From Streptomyces sp. (GTDB lineage Bacteria; Actinomycetota; Actinomycetes; Streptomycetales; Streptomycetaceae), in assembly GCF_031181705.1 (NCBI RefSeq), contig NZ_JAPSKN010000026.1, forward strand, positions 1 to 49,437: a stretch of 49,437 bases of DNA, given 5' to 3'. A model generated the notes under the pieces. That model searched no databases and was not told the DNA's origin. It saw only the letters and a list, made by a program, of their open reading frames with translations. The position numbers and the translations under genes were made by a program. This document shows positions 43,016 through 49,437 of this stretch, in pieces; position 1 is the stretch's first letter; each line of letters opens with the position of its first letter.

Positions 43016-43933
43016 ATGGCCGCTCTCGGATGGCTCACCCCCCGTAGGCGCTCCGCCACGGCGCGGAGCGTTTTGGCAGGCGAGGCCTCGGCGGAGGCAG
43101 CACGCAAGTCCTCACAGGAAGCCGCCGCCACGACCGAGGAACCGCAGTTCCCGGTCCACGGCGACGACCGGGCCGCCGCCTTCTTCGACCTGGACAACAC
43201 CGTCATGCAGGGCGCCGCCCTGTTCCACTTCGGACGGGGCCTGTACAAACGGAAGTTCTTCGAGACCCGCGAGCTGGCGAGGTTCGCCTGGCAGCAGGCG
43301 TGGTTCCGGCTGGCCGGCGTCGAGGACCCCGAGCACATGCAGCAGGCCCGCGAGTCGGCCCTGTCCATCGTCAAGGGCCACCGCGTCGCCGAACTCCAGT
43401 CGATCGGCGAGGAGATCTACGACGAGTACATGGCCGAGCGCATCTGGCCCGGCACCCGCGCCCTCGCCCAGGCCCACCTGGACGCCGGCCAGAAGGTGTG
43501 GCTGGTCACGGCCGCCCCCGTCGAGATCGCCACGGTCATCGCCCGCCGCCTCGGCCTGACCGGCGCCCTGGGCACGGTCGCCGAGTCCGTCGACGGCGTC
43601 TACACCGGCAAACTCGTCGGCGAGCCGCTGCACGGCCCAGCCAAGGCCGAGGCCGTGCGCGCCCTGGCCATCGCGGAGGGCCTCGACCTGCGCCGCTGCG
43701 CCGCCTACAGCGACTCGCACAACGACATCCCGATGCTCTCCCTGGTCGGCCACCCCTACGCCATCAACCCCGACTCCAAGCTGCGCAGGCACGCCCGCGA
43801 GCTGGACTGGCGCCTGCGCGACTACCGCACCGGCCGCAAGGCCGCGAAGGTCGGCATCCCCGCCGCCGCGGGAGTCGGCGCGGTGGCCGGCGGCACGGCG
43901 GCCGCGATCGCCCTGCACCGCCGCCGCCGCTGA
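43016..43933 (+). CDS. HAD-IB family phosphatase (SerB-like)
   Basis: A 305-residue HAD hydrolase. The nucleophile motif is FFDLDNTV (D58, D60), motif II Thr is in KVWLVTAAPVEIA, and motif III/IV is the Lys in GPAKAEAV and YSDSHNDIPML. The substrate may be phosphoserine or a phospholipid-type monophosphate. The C-terminus has a weakly hydrophobic Ala/Gly segment (VGIPAAAGVGAVAGGTAAAIAL) and a basic end, possibly a membrane anchor. It lies upstream of bldN in the same direction with a stem-loop between. Confidence 0.88.
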   Translation: MAALGWLTPRRRSATARSVLAGEASAEAARKSSQEAAATTEEPQFPVHGDDRAAAFFDLDNTVMQGAALFHFGRGLYKRKFFETRELARFAWQQAWFRLAGVEDPEHMQQARESALSIVKGHRVAELQSIGEEIYDEYMAERIWPGTRALAQAHLDAGQKVWLVTAAPVEIATVIARRLGLTGALGTVAESVDGVYTGKLVGEPLHGPAKAEAVRALAIAEGLDLRRCAAYSDSHNDIPMLSLVGHPYAINPDSKLRRHARELDWRLRDYRTGRKAAKVGIPAAAGVGAVAGGTAAAIALHRRRR

Positions 43934-43960
43934 CCGGTCGATCAAACCGGGACACCTTCG

Positions 43961-43985
43961 TTTACGGGATGACAAACCCCGTAAA
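43961..43985. other. Inverted repeat after the HAD gene
   Basis: TTTACGGG-N9-CCCGTAAA, a perfect eight-base repeat with AT-rich arms, 28 bases after the HAD stop. Could be a weak terminator or a protein-binding site. Confidence 0.5.
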
Positions 43986-44010
43986 TCCAACTGGCGTACC
44001 CCCACAACCT

Positions 44011-44037
44011 CGTGTCCAGTCCTCTTGGCTGGACACG
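44011..44037 (+). terminator. Stem-loop between the HAD gene and bldN
   Basis: CGTGTCCAG-N9-CTGGACACG, a perfect nine-pair stem. Probable terminator of the HAD gene. Each arm also contains GTGTC/GACAC, the core recognised by WhiA, so a binding function cannot be excluded. Confidence 0.5.
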
Positions 44038-44120
44038 GCCACAACACGCCCTGGACTCAGCCCCAATCCGAACCATTCCGATCAACAACCGCTCACACTC
44101 CGGTACTTGATCCGGCGTCA

Positions 44121-44147
44121 ATCGGTTACGGAAGCGACGTAACCGAT
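44121..44147. promoter_or_regulatory. Long inverted repeat upstream of bldN
   Basis: ATCGGTTAC-N9-GTAACCGAT, a perfect nine-base repeat 136 bases before the bldN GTG, in an AT-richer stretch. A TTGA-N7-TCAA (44107-44121) adjoins it, and a TATTCT (44188-44193) further on is a possible -10. Probably a dimeric regulator site in the bldN promoter region. It is not the spacing expected for a BldD box. Confidence 0.5.
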
Positions 44148-44282
44148 GATTTGAGCAACTCGGTGTAGCAGCGCCTGTACGAAGCGTTATTCTCCTCAGA
44201 CGCAAACCGGTACCCCTCCGTCGCTACGACGGGTGAAAGGTCCCGCACTGCACGTGATGGAAGCTCTGCCTCTGGGAGTCCC

Positions 44283-45053
44283 GTGTACCCACACGTCGGG
44301 GTTGACGCCTCGGGCCTGGCTACGCTGCGCGCAACGGTCCTCGACCTGTTGCGCGGCTTCGTCCCCACCGCGTACGCCGTCCCCGCATTCGCCACCGCCG
44401 CGCCCGTCGGCCCGTGCTACGCACTGGCCGACGGCAGCGCCGCGGTCGGCAGACGAGGCCGCCCGTCCGGGGCGGCCACCGCCCGCCGCCCGGCGGCGGA
44501 CAGCGACAGCGCCCGGATGATGGACCTCGTCGAGCGCGCCCAGGCCGGCGAGGCCGACGCCTTCGGGCGCCTCTACGACCAGTACAGCGACACCGTCTAC
44601 CGGTACATCTACTACCGGGTCGGAGGAAAGGCGACCGCCGAGGACCTCACCAGCGAGACCTTTCTGCGCGCCCTGCGCCGCATCGGCACCTTCACCTGGC
44701 AGGGCCGCGACTTCGGCGCCTGGCTCGTGACGATCGCCCGCAACCTCGTCGCGGACCACTTCAAGTCCAGCCGCTTCCGGCTGGAGGTCACCACCGGCGA
44801 GATGCTCGACGCCAACGAGGTCGAGCGCTCCCCCGAGGACTCCGTCCTGGAGTCCCTCTCCAACGCCGCCCTGCTCGACGCGGTACGGCGGCTCAATCCC
44901 CAGCAGCAGGAGTGCGTGACGCTCCGCTTCCTCCAGGGCCTGTCCGTCGCCGAGACGGCCCGTGTCATGGGCAAGAACGAGGGCGCCATCAAGACCCTCC
45001 AGTACCGGGCCGTCCGCACCCTCGCCCGGCTCCTCCCGGAAGACGCCCGCTGA
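44283..45053 (+). CDS. bldN: ECF-type sigma factor BldN
   Basis: A 256-residue sigma factor needed for aerial mycelium formation in Streptomyces, where it drives chaplin, rodlin and bldM genes. An N-terminal extension of about 78 residues (YPHVGVDASGLATLRATVLD onward) precedes region 2 (FGRLYDQYSDTVYRYIYYRV, TSETFLRALRRIGTF) and region 4 (LNPQQQECVTLRFLQGLSVA, then ETARVMGKNEGAIK). The extension is known in BldN to be removed by proteolysis. GTG with CTGGGAGTCCC. The next gene encodes its anti-sigma factor. Confidence 0.96.
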   Translation: MYPHVGVDASGLATLRATVLDLLRGFVPTAYAVPAFATAAPVGPCYALADGSAAVGRRGRPSGAATARRPAADSDSARMMDLVERAQAGEADAFGRLYDQYSDTVYRYIYYRVGGKATAEDLTSETFLRALRRIGTFTWQGRDFGAWLVTIARNLVADHFKSSRFRLEVTTGEMLDANEVERSPEDSVLESLSNAALLDAVRRLNPQQQECVTLRFLQGLSVAETARVMGKNEGAIKTLQYRAVRTLARLLPEDAR

Positions 45054-45129
45054 CCGCCCGCACACACGGCGACCGTCAACTCACAGTCCGTGAAAGTCCG
45101 TTGACTTCGGCATCCGATCCTCCGGCGTC

Positions 45130-45158
45130 CGTAACCCAAGTGCCGCGCCACTCGTTGT
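45130..45158 (+). promoter_or_regulatory. Candidate sigma-BldN promoter of rsbN
   Basis: CGTAACC (45130-45136), 16 bases, CGTTGT (45153-45158), resembling the sigma-BldN type of promoter as I remember it (CGTAAC / CGTTGA). It lies about 125 bases before the rsbN start. rsbN is known to be transcribed from its own sigma-BldN-dependent promoter in S. venezuelae, which this would fit. Confidence 0.55.
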
Positions 45159-45288
45159 GCGGGATGCAGGCTCCCTGTGGTCACCCCCTGGCCGGCTTCG
45201 ATCACCTGATCGTGTGGTTGTAGTCAGGGTGTGCAACCCTCAGGACCCCCTGGGGAGTCGACCGTCATGACGAGAGGAGGTGCCGCCA

Positions 45289-46536
45289 GTGATCGCGAAC
45301 GTATCGGCGCACCGGCGGGCGAACGCCTTCGCCCAGGCCCTGGAGGAGTCCGAGCCGGGCACGGCGGCGGCCGAGCAGTCCGAGGGTGCGGCACCGGCCC
45401 CGGCGGCCGCGGAAACGACCGAGGGGGGCCGCCTGCTGGCGCTCGCCTCCGGTCTCGGCGCGCTGCCCAAGCCGGAGCTCGACCCGGAGGTCAAGGTCGT
45501 CCAGCGGGCCCAGCTGGTGGCCGCGTTCGAGGCCATGCTCCAGGAGGGCACCGCCGGAGGCGGGGCGACGGACCGCGCGGTCCCCGAGCAGCGCTCCACC
45601 CGCGCCCGCGGCGCTCACCGCGCGGGTTCCCTGAAGAAGTTCCGGCCGCGCTCCCGCCTCGCCAAGGGCCTCACCGCGGGCGGACTCAGCGTCGGCGTGG
45701 CCGCGAGCGCCTTCGGCGGAGTCTCCGCCGCCAGCTCCGACGCCCTGCCCGGCGACTCGCTCTACGGCCTCAAGCGCGGCATCGAGGACGTCAAGCTGGG
45801 CCTCGCCGACGGGGCGGACGAGCGCGGCCGGGTCTACCTCGACCACGCCTCCACGCGCCTCAGCGAAGCCCGCCGCCTGATGGAGCGCGGCCGCAGCGGC
45901 CCCCTGGACCACGAGTCCCTGGGCGAGATCCGCCGCGCCCTGTCCGGGATGCGGCACGACGCCTCCGAGGGCCACCGGCTGCTGAGCGAGGCGTACGAGC
46001 GCGACCCGGACTCGCTCGGCCCCATCCAGGCCTTGTCCGCGTTCTCCAGCTCCCACCGCGCGGCCTGGGGCGAACTGCGCGAGAGGCTCCCCGTCCAGCT
46101 CGGGGACGTCAGCGACCAGGTGTCGTCCGTGTTCGACGCCATAGAGGAGGACGTCGCCCCGCTGCGCTCCCTGCTGCCCGAGCCCCCGGCCACGGGCGGC
46201 GGCCACGGCAAACGGCAGGGCGCCTCCGAGTCGGCCCCCAGCGGCTCCTCCGGCACGGACCGTTCGACCCGTCCCAGCGACGGCGCCGGCCGGCACAGCG
46301 AGGAGAGCGGCACCGGCAGCGGCAGCCCCAGCCGCTCGGCCGGCTCCGGCAGCGAGGAGGACGGCCTGCTCGGCGGCAACACCGGCGGTCTCCTCGACCC
46401 GCCGAAGGACACCCAGGAAAGCACCTCCCCGTCAGCGGACGGCACCACTCCCGCCCCCGAGCCGGATGTGACGCTCCCGCCGCTCCTGCCGGGCCTGCTG
46501 CCCGGACTGGGCATCGACAGCGAGGACGCCGACTAG
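45289..46536 (+). CDS. rsbN: Anti-sigma factor RsbN
   Basis: A 415-residue membrane protein that sequesters sigma-BldN until development requires it. The cytoplasmic N-terminal part (1-125, from RRANAFAQALEESEPG to VVQRAQLVAAFEAMLQ) would bind the sigma factor. A transmembrane helix lies near LTAGGLSVGVAASAFGGVSA, followed by a DUF5667 domain (ALPGDSLYGLKRGIEDVKLG ...) outside, and a Ser/Gly/Pro-rich tail. The GTG at 45289 is chosen because AGGAGG lies eight bases upstream; the GTG nine bases earlier overlaps that site. Confidence 0.93.
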   Translation: MIANVSAHRRANAFAQALEESEPGTAAAEQSEGAAPAPAAAETTEGGRLLALASGLGALPKPELDPEVKVVQRAQLVAAFEAMLQEGTAGGGATDRAVPEQRSTRARGAHRAGSLKKFRPRSRLAKGLTAGGLSVGVAASAFGGVSAASSDALPGDSLYGLKRGIEDVKLGLADGADERGRVYLDHASTRLSEARRLMERGRSGPLDHESLGEIRRALSGMRHDASEGHRLLSEAYERDPDSLGPIQALSAFSSSHRAAWGELRERLPVQLGDVSDQVSSVFDAIEEDVAPLRSLLPEPPATGGGHGKRQGASESAPSGSSGTDRSTRPSDGAGRHSEESGTGSGSPSRSAGSGSEEDGLLGGNTGGLLDPPKDTQESTSPSADGTTPAPEPDVTLPPLLPGLLPGLGIDSEDAD

Positions 46537-46547
46537 CCGGCGGTACG

Positions 46548-46588
46548 ACGACGGGGCGCCCCCTCACTGGAAGGGGGCGCCCCGTCGT
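46548..46588. terminator. Strong bidirectional terminator
   Basis: A perfect 17-pair stem, ACGACGGGGCGCCCCCT / AGGGGGCGCCCCGTCGT, with a seven-base loop, between convergent rsbN and the acyltransferase gene. Confidence 0.9.
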
Positions 46589-46605
46589 CCTGCCTCGGTC
46601 ATCAG

Positions 46606-47664
46606 TCAGAAGAACACCGACCGCCGCTGCACCAGCAGCTTGTACAGCGTGTGCTGGATCTGCTCCCTGACCTGGTCGGTCAGGTTGAACATCAGCATCG
46701 GGTCCTCGGCCGCCTCCGGCGGATAGCCGTCCGTGGGGATCGGCTCGCCGAACTGGATGGTCCACTTGGTGGGCAGCGGGACCGCCCCGAGCGGACCCAG
46801 CCACGGGAAGGTCGGCGTGAGCGGGAAGTACGGGAAGCCCAGCAGCCGGGCGACCGTCTTGGCGTTGCCGAGCATCGGGTAGATCTCCTCGGCCCCGACG
46901 ATCGAGCAGGGAATGATCGGCGTCCCGGCGCGCAGGGCCGTGGAGACGAAACCGCCGCGGCCGAAGCGCTGCAGCTTGTAGCGGTCCGCGAAGGGCTTGC
47001 CGAGGCCCTTGAAGCCCTCCGGCATCACCCCGACCAGCTCGCCCTGCTCCAGCAGCCGGGACGCGTCCTCCGCGCACGCCAGGGTGTGACCGAGCTTGCG
47101 GGCCAGCTCGTTGACCACCGGCAGCATGAACACCAGGTCCGCCGCGAGCAGCCGCAGGTGCCGGCCCGCCGGGTGGTGGTCGTGCACGGCGACCTGCATC
47201 ATCAGGCCGTCCATCGGCAGCGTCCCGGAGTGGTTGGCGACGATCAGCGCGCCCCCCTCGGACGGGATGTTCTCGACGCCCTTCACCTCGACCCGGAAGT
47301 ACTTCTCGTACAGCGGGCGCAGCAGGGACATCAGGACCTGGTCGGTGAGCTCCTCGTCGTAGCCGAAGTCGTCGACCTCGTAGTCACCGGTGAGGCGGCG
47401 GCGCAGGAAGGACAGGCCGCCCGCGATCCGCCGTTCCAGGCCGCCCGCGCCGTCCCCGGGCCGCTCCGGCCGCTGTTCCTCCGCTGTCACGGGAACATCA
47501 TCATCCTGCTCGGCGGCCCTGGTGGGCAGGGGCTGCACCTCCCGGACCGGCGCGGACTCCGTGCCCGGGCGGCGGTTCCCCCCGCTCCGGCGCCGCTGGG
47601 GGCGCTGCGCGGCGCTCCCCCGGGACCGGTCGTCGTCGAACGGAATGACCTTGGCATCCGCCAT
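46606..47664 (-). CDS. Lysophospholipid acyltransferase-family protein
   Basis: A 352-residue PlsC-fold acyltransferase. The first 85 residues are charged and low complexity; the catalytic motif is VANHSGTLPMDGLM, with spacing H-x6-D rather than the usual H-x4-D, as in the actinobacterial subgroup. The glycerophosphate-binding motif is VGVMPEGFKGLGKPF and the PI(I/V)PCSIVGAEE stretch follows. Donor and acceptor unknown. The epimerase-like gene ends 15 bases upstream, so they are co-transcribed. Confidence 0.88.
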   Translation of the reverse strand: MADAKVIPFDDDRSRGSAAQRPQRRRSGGNRRPGTESAPVREVQPLPTRAAEQDDDVPVTAEEQRPERPGDGAGGLERRIAGGLSFLRRRLTGDYEVDDFGYDEELTDQVLMSLLRPLYEKYFRVEVKGVENIPSEGGALIVANHSGTLPMDGLMMQVAVHDHHPAGRHLRLLAADLVFMLPVVNELARKLGHTLACAEDASRLLEQGELVGVMPEGFKGLGKPFADRYKLQRFGRGGFVSTALRAGTPIIPCSIVGAEEIYPMLGNAKTVARLLGFPYFPLTPTFPWLGPLGAVPLPTKWTIQFGEPIPTDGYPPEAAEDPMLMFNLTDQVREQIQHTLYKLLVQRRSVFF

Positions 47665-47678
47665 CGTTGATGCGCTCC

Positions 47679-48740
47679 TCAGTTGGCGCTCTGCGTCGGG
47701 GGCTGACCGCCGCCCGCGAGGGGCAGCGCGGCGATCCGGTCGACGGCCGCCGCGACGGCCTCCGGCGGAAGCAGTCCGGGGCCCTGGCTGCGGGCGAAGT
47801 CCGCGAACGTCTCCGCGGTCGTGTACTTGGGCTGGAATCCCAGTGTCTCGCGCATCTGGCCCGTGGACACGACCCTGCCGTGGGTGAGCAGGCGGATCTG
47901 CTCGGGCGAGAAGTCCGACATCCCCAGCGTACGCACCAGCGAGCCCGCCCAGGTGACCGCCGGGAGCAGCAGGGGCACGGTGGGACGCCCGAGGCGCCGG
48001 GAGCACTGGGAGAGCAGCAGCACGCCGTCGCCGGCGATGTTGAAGGTGCCGCTGTTGAGCGTGCCCCGCCGCGGCTCGTGCGAGGCGATCCGCAGCACCT
48101 CGATCACGTCGTCCTCGTGCACGAACTGCAGCCTCGGGTCGTAGCCGAACACCGTCGGCAGCACCGGCAGCGCGAAGTACGAGGCGAGCGGGGTGTCCGC
48201 GGCCGGGCCGAGGATGTTGGCGAACCGCAGCACGCAGACCGCCACGTCGGGCCGGCGGCGCGCGAAGCCCCGCACATAGCCCTCGACCTCCACGGTGTCC
48301 TTGGCGAAACCGCCGCTGGGCAGGGACTTGGGCGGGGTCGTCTCGGTGAAGACGGCCGGGTCTCGGGGCGCCGAACCGTAGACGTTCGTACTGGACTTCA
48401 CGACCAGGCGCTGCACGGACGGGGACTTCTGGCAGGCGCCGAGCAGCTGCATGGTGCCGATGACGTTGGTCTCCTTCAGGGAGGCCCGGTTGCCGCTGCC
48501 CAGCGGCGTGCCCGTCACGTCCAGGTGGACGATCGTGTCGGCGCCCGTCTCGGCGAGCACCCGCGCGATGCCGGGCTGGCGGATGTCGGCCTGGACGAAG
48601 TCGGCACCGCCCAGGTGGTGCTCGGGCGGCACCGCGTCCACGGCGACGACCCGGTCCACGTCGGGGTCACGCTGGATCCGCCGGACGAACCGGCCCCCCA
48701 GCTGGCGGGCCACTCCGGTGACGAGCACGACCTTGCCCAA
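47679..48740 (-). CDS. NAD-dependent epimerase/dehydratase-like protein, degenerate active site
   Basis: A 353-residue extended SDR protein. The start is TTG at 48740, supported by GGAAGG upstream and by VVLVTGVARQLGG beginning the Rossmann fold. The glycine motif TGxxGxxG reads TGVARQLG. The Ser of the active site is kept (VVKSSTNVYG) but the YxxxK dyad reads F145-A-K-D-T149, so both catalytic residues appear replaced. It may bind NAD without the usual catalysis. Co-transcribed with the acyltransferase gene; the pair resembles Rv0501-Rv0502 of Mycobacterium. Confidence 0.85.
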   Translation of the reverse strand: MGKVVLVTGVARQLGGRFVRRIQRDPDVDRVVAVDAVPPEHHLGGADFVQADIRQPGIARVLAETGADTIVHLDVTGTPLGSGNRASLKETNVIGTMQLLGACQKSPSVQRLVVKSSTNVYGSAPRDPAVFTETTPPKSLPSGGFAKDTVEVEGYVRGFARRRPDVAVCVLRFANILGPAADTPLASYFALPVLPTVFGYDPRLQFVHEDDVIEVLRIASHEPRRGTLNSGTFNIAGDGVLLLSQCSRRLGRPTVPLLLPAVTWAGSLVRTLGMSDFSPEQIRLLTHGRVVSTGQMRETLGFQPKYTTAETFADFARSQGPGLLPPEAVAAAVDRIAALPLAGGGQPPTQSAN

Positions 48741-48878
48741 GATCAGCGCCTTCCTTCCAGGAACCTCTTGTCCCGCCGCGTTCCCCGTGGTGCCAACTTA
48801 GCGGGTCGGCGTCGCGCTGTGATGACCGCCCGATGCGCGAAGTGACGGAAGCAGCCGGACGGCGGGAGCGGACATGCG

Positions 48879-48910
48879 TGTGGCCCCCCACCCGCGGGTG
48901 GGGGGCCACA
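48879..48910 (-). terminator. Terminator of the bS22 gene
   Basis: TGTGGCCCCCCACCC / GGGTGGGGGGCCACA, 15 complementary bases each side of a GC dinucleotide, 32 bases past the bS22 stop on the reverse strand. Confidence 0.85.
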
Positions 48911-48941
48911 GCAACGCTCTCGCGGTGTCCGCGTCGCGAAC

Positions 48942-49040
48942 TTACTTCTTGTTGCGACGCTGGACGCGCGTGCGCTTGAGCAGCTTGCGGTGCTTCTTCT
49001 TCGCCATCCGCTTGCGCCGCTTCTTGATAACAGAGCCCAC
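48942..49040 (-). CDS. Ribosomal protein bS22 (AURKAIP1/COX24 domain), 32 residues
   Basis: A GTG-started ORF of 32 residues, [16 protein letters not shown] followed by [16 protein letters not shown], almost half Lys/Arg. It matches the actinobacterial small-subunit protein bS22 (AURKAIP1/COX24 family) seen in mycobacterial ribosomes. Binds rRNA. GAGGG lies about six bases before the GTG, a stem-loop terminator follows the stop, and a TAGGCT (49111-49116, reverse) upstream is a possible -10. It is too short for most gene finders but well supported. Confidence 0.92.
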   Translation of the reverse strand: MGSVIKKRRKRMAKKKHRKLLKRTRVQRRNKK

Positions 49041-49153
49041 GACTACCCTCGCTCACTTCTCATCACTCGGTTGTTTGGGCGCCATGGGCCCACACGACCT
49101 ACGAGGGGCTAGCCTACCCGCCCGAGCGCTGAGGTCGTAATCGAGGGGGCCGA

Positions 49154-49184
49154 GGTGGTCCCGAGTGCCCTGTGAGGGACCACC
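49154..49184 (-). terminator. Terminator of the excisionase-type gene
   Basis: GGTGGTCCC-N13-GGGACCACC, a perfect nine-pair stem, 12 bases past the stop of the small DNA-binding gene on the reverse strand. Confidence 0.7.
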
Positions 49185-49196
49185 CCGCCCCAGCCG

Positions 49197-49409
49197 TCAG
49201 GCCGTTTCCACCCCCACGTAGCTCTCGCGGAGGTACTCGTGAACCGCTTGCTCCGGGACGCGGAAGGACCGCCCCACACGGATCGCGGGCAGATGACCGC
49301 TGTGCACCAACCGGTACACGGTCATCTTCGACACTCGCATCACCGAGGCGACTTCCGCCACGGTAAGGAACTGAACCTCGTTCAGAGGCCTCTCGCCAGC
49401 TGCAGCCAT
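49197..49409 (-). CDS. bdtA: Small excisionase/MerR-type DNA-binding protein
   Basis: A 70-residue protein made of a single winged helix-turn-helix: FLTVAEVASVMRVSKMTVYR, LVHSGHLPAIRVGRSFRVPE, then EYLRESYVG. It belongs to the excisionase-like helix-turn-helix family, as in Rv0500A of Mycobacterium. Its place beyond bldN, rsbN and bS22 fits S. coelicolor bdtA (SCO3328), described as a BldD target; the symbol rests on position and type, not on an alignment. Only 28 bases upstream are in the window, so the promoter is not visible. Confidence 0.85.
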   Translation of the reverse strand: MAAAGERPLNEVQFLTVAEVASVMRVSKMTVYRLVHSGHLPAIRVGRSFRVPEQAVHEYLRESYVGVETA

Positions 49410-49437
49410 GACACACCTGAACCTTCCGCACTCGACG

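Noticed and set aside
44012..44036. GTGTC/GACAC arms as a WhiA binding site
   Set aside because: The arms form a perfect hairpin better explained as a terminator; a five-base core is too common to claim binding without data.

Overview
High G+C (roughly 70 percent or more), strong third-position G/C bias, frequent GTG starts and many ATGA/GTGA start-stop overlaps point to a Streptomyces chromosome. The recognisable developmental genes bldN (sporulation sigma factor) and rsbN (its anti-sigma factor), the redox repressor gene rex heading a rex-hemACD operon, and a long glutamyl-tRNA reductase with an internal low-complexity insert fit Streptomyces specifically. The content looks like core chromosome. 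I see no insertion sequence, prophage, CRISPR array, rRNA or tRNA. The only evident decay is a frameshifted DUF2690 remnant after argS.

Left part (1-8.7 kb): two small uncharacterised reverse-strand ORFs, then a forward cluster made of hemL, a histidine-phosphatase protein, a deacetylase-like lipoprotein, and the system II cytochrome c maturation genes resA-ccdA-resB-ccsB, tightly packed. 8.7-20.5 kb is a mosaic of short units: a stand-alone condensation-domain protein divergent from a GNAT acetyltransferase, an M20 peptidase, an OmpR-type two-component system, a flavin-dependent oxidoreductase with a DinB-like protein, an AraC regulator, a YnfA membrane protein, an NTF2-like protein, a short-chain dehydrogenase and the RNA ligase RtcB. 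20.6-28.9 kb holds two lipoproteins of similar plan, a DUF2637 membrane protein, and the divergent pair lysS (class I lysyl-tRNA synthetase) and argS, then the DUF2690 remnant and a DUF4253 protein. 28.9-34.4 kb carries a class I/II-type aminotransferase with an operator-like repeat inside its promoter, a membrane protein, a DUF574-type methyltransferase, a membrane-anchored XRE regulator and a DUF4232 lipoprotein.

Right part (34.4-49.4 kb): hemB, an FAD oxidoreductase on the other strand, then rex-hemA-hemC-hemD under a clear Rex operator, a glutaredoxin-like gene, a HAD phosphatase with a probable leaderless promoter, and the developmental block bldN-rsbN. It ends with an acyltransferase, a catalytically degenerate epimerase-like protein, the 32-residue ribosomal protein bS22 and a small excisionase-type DNA-binding protein (bdtA-like), an order I recall as similar to the Rv0500A-Rv0502 region of Mycobacterium.

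Functionally the window holds the whole C5 route from glutamyl-tRNA to uroporphyrinogen III (hemA, hemL, hemB, hemC, hemD) together with the machinery that attaches haem to cytochrome c. Control by NADH/NAD+ through Rex is visible for the hemACD part only. Most of the gene content is known biology. The less explained items are the inverted-repeat-rich DNA upstream of bldN, a perfect 14-bp palindrome before the DUF2637 gene, a mixed metal-site signature in HemB, and the degenerate active site of the epimerase-like protein.
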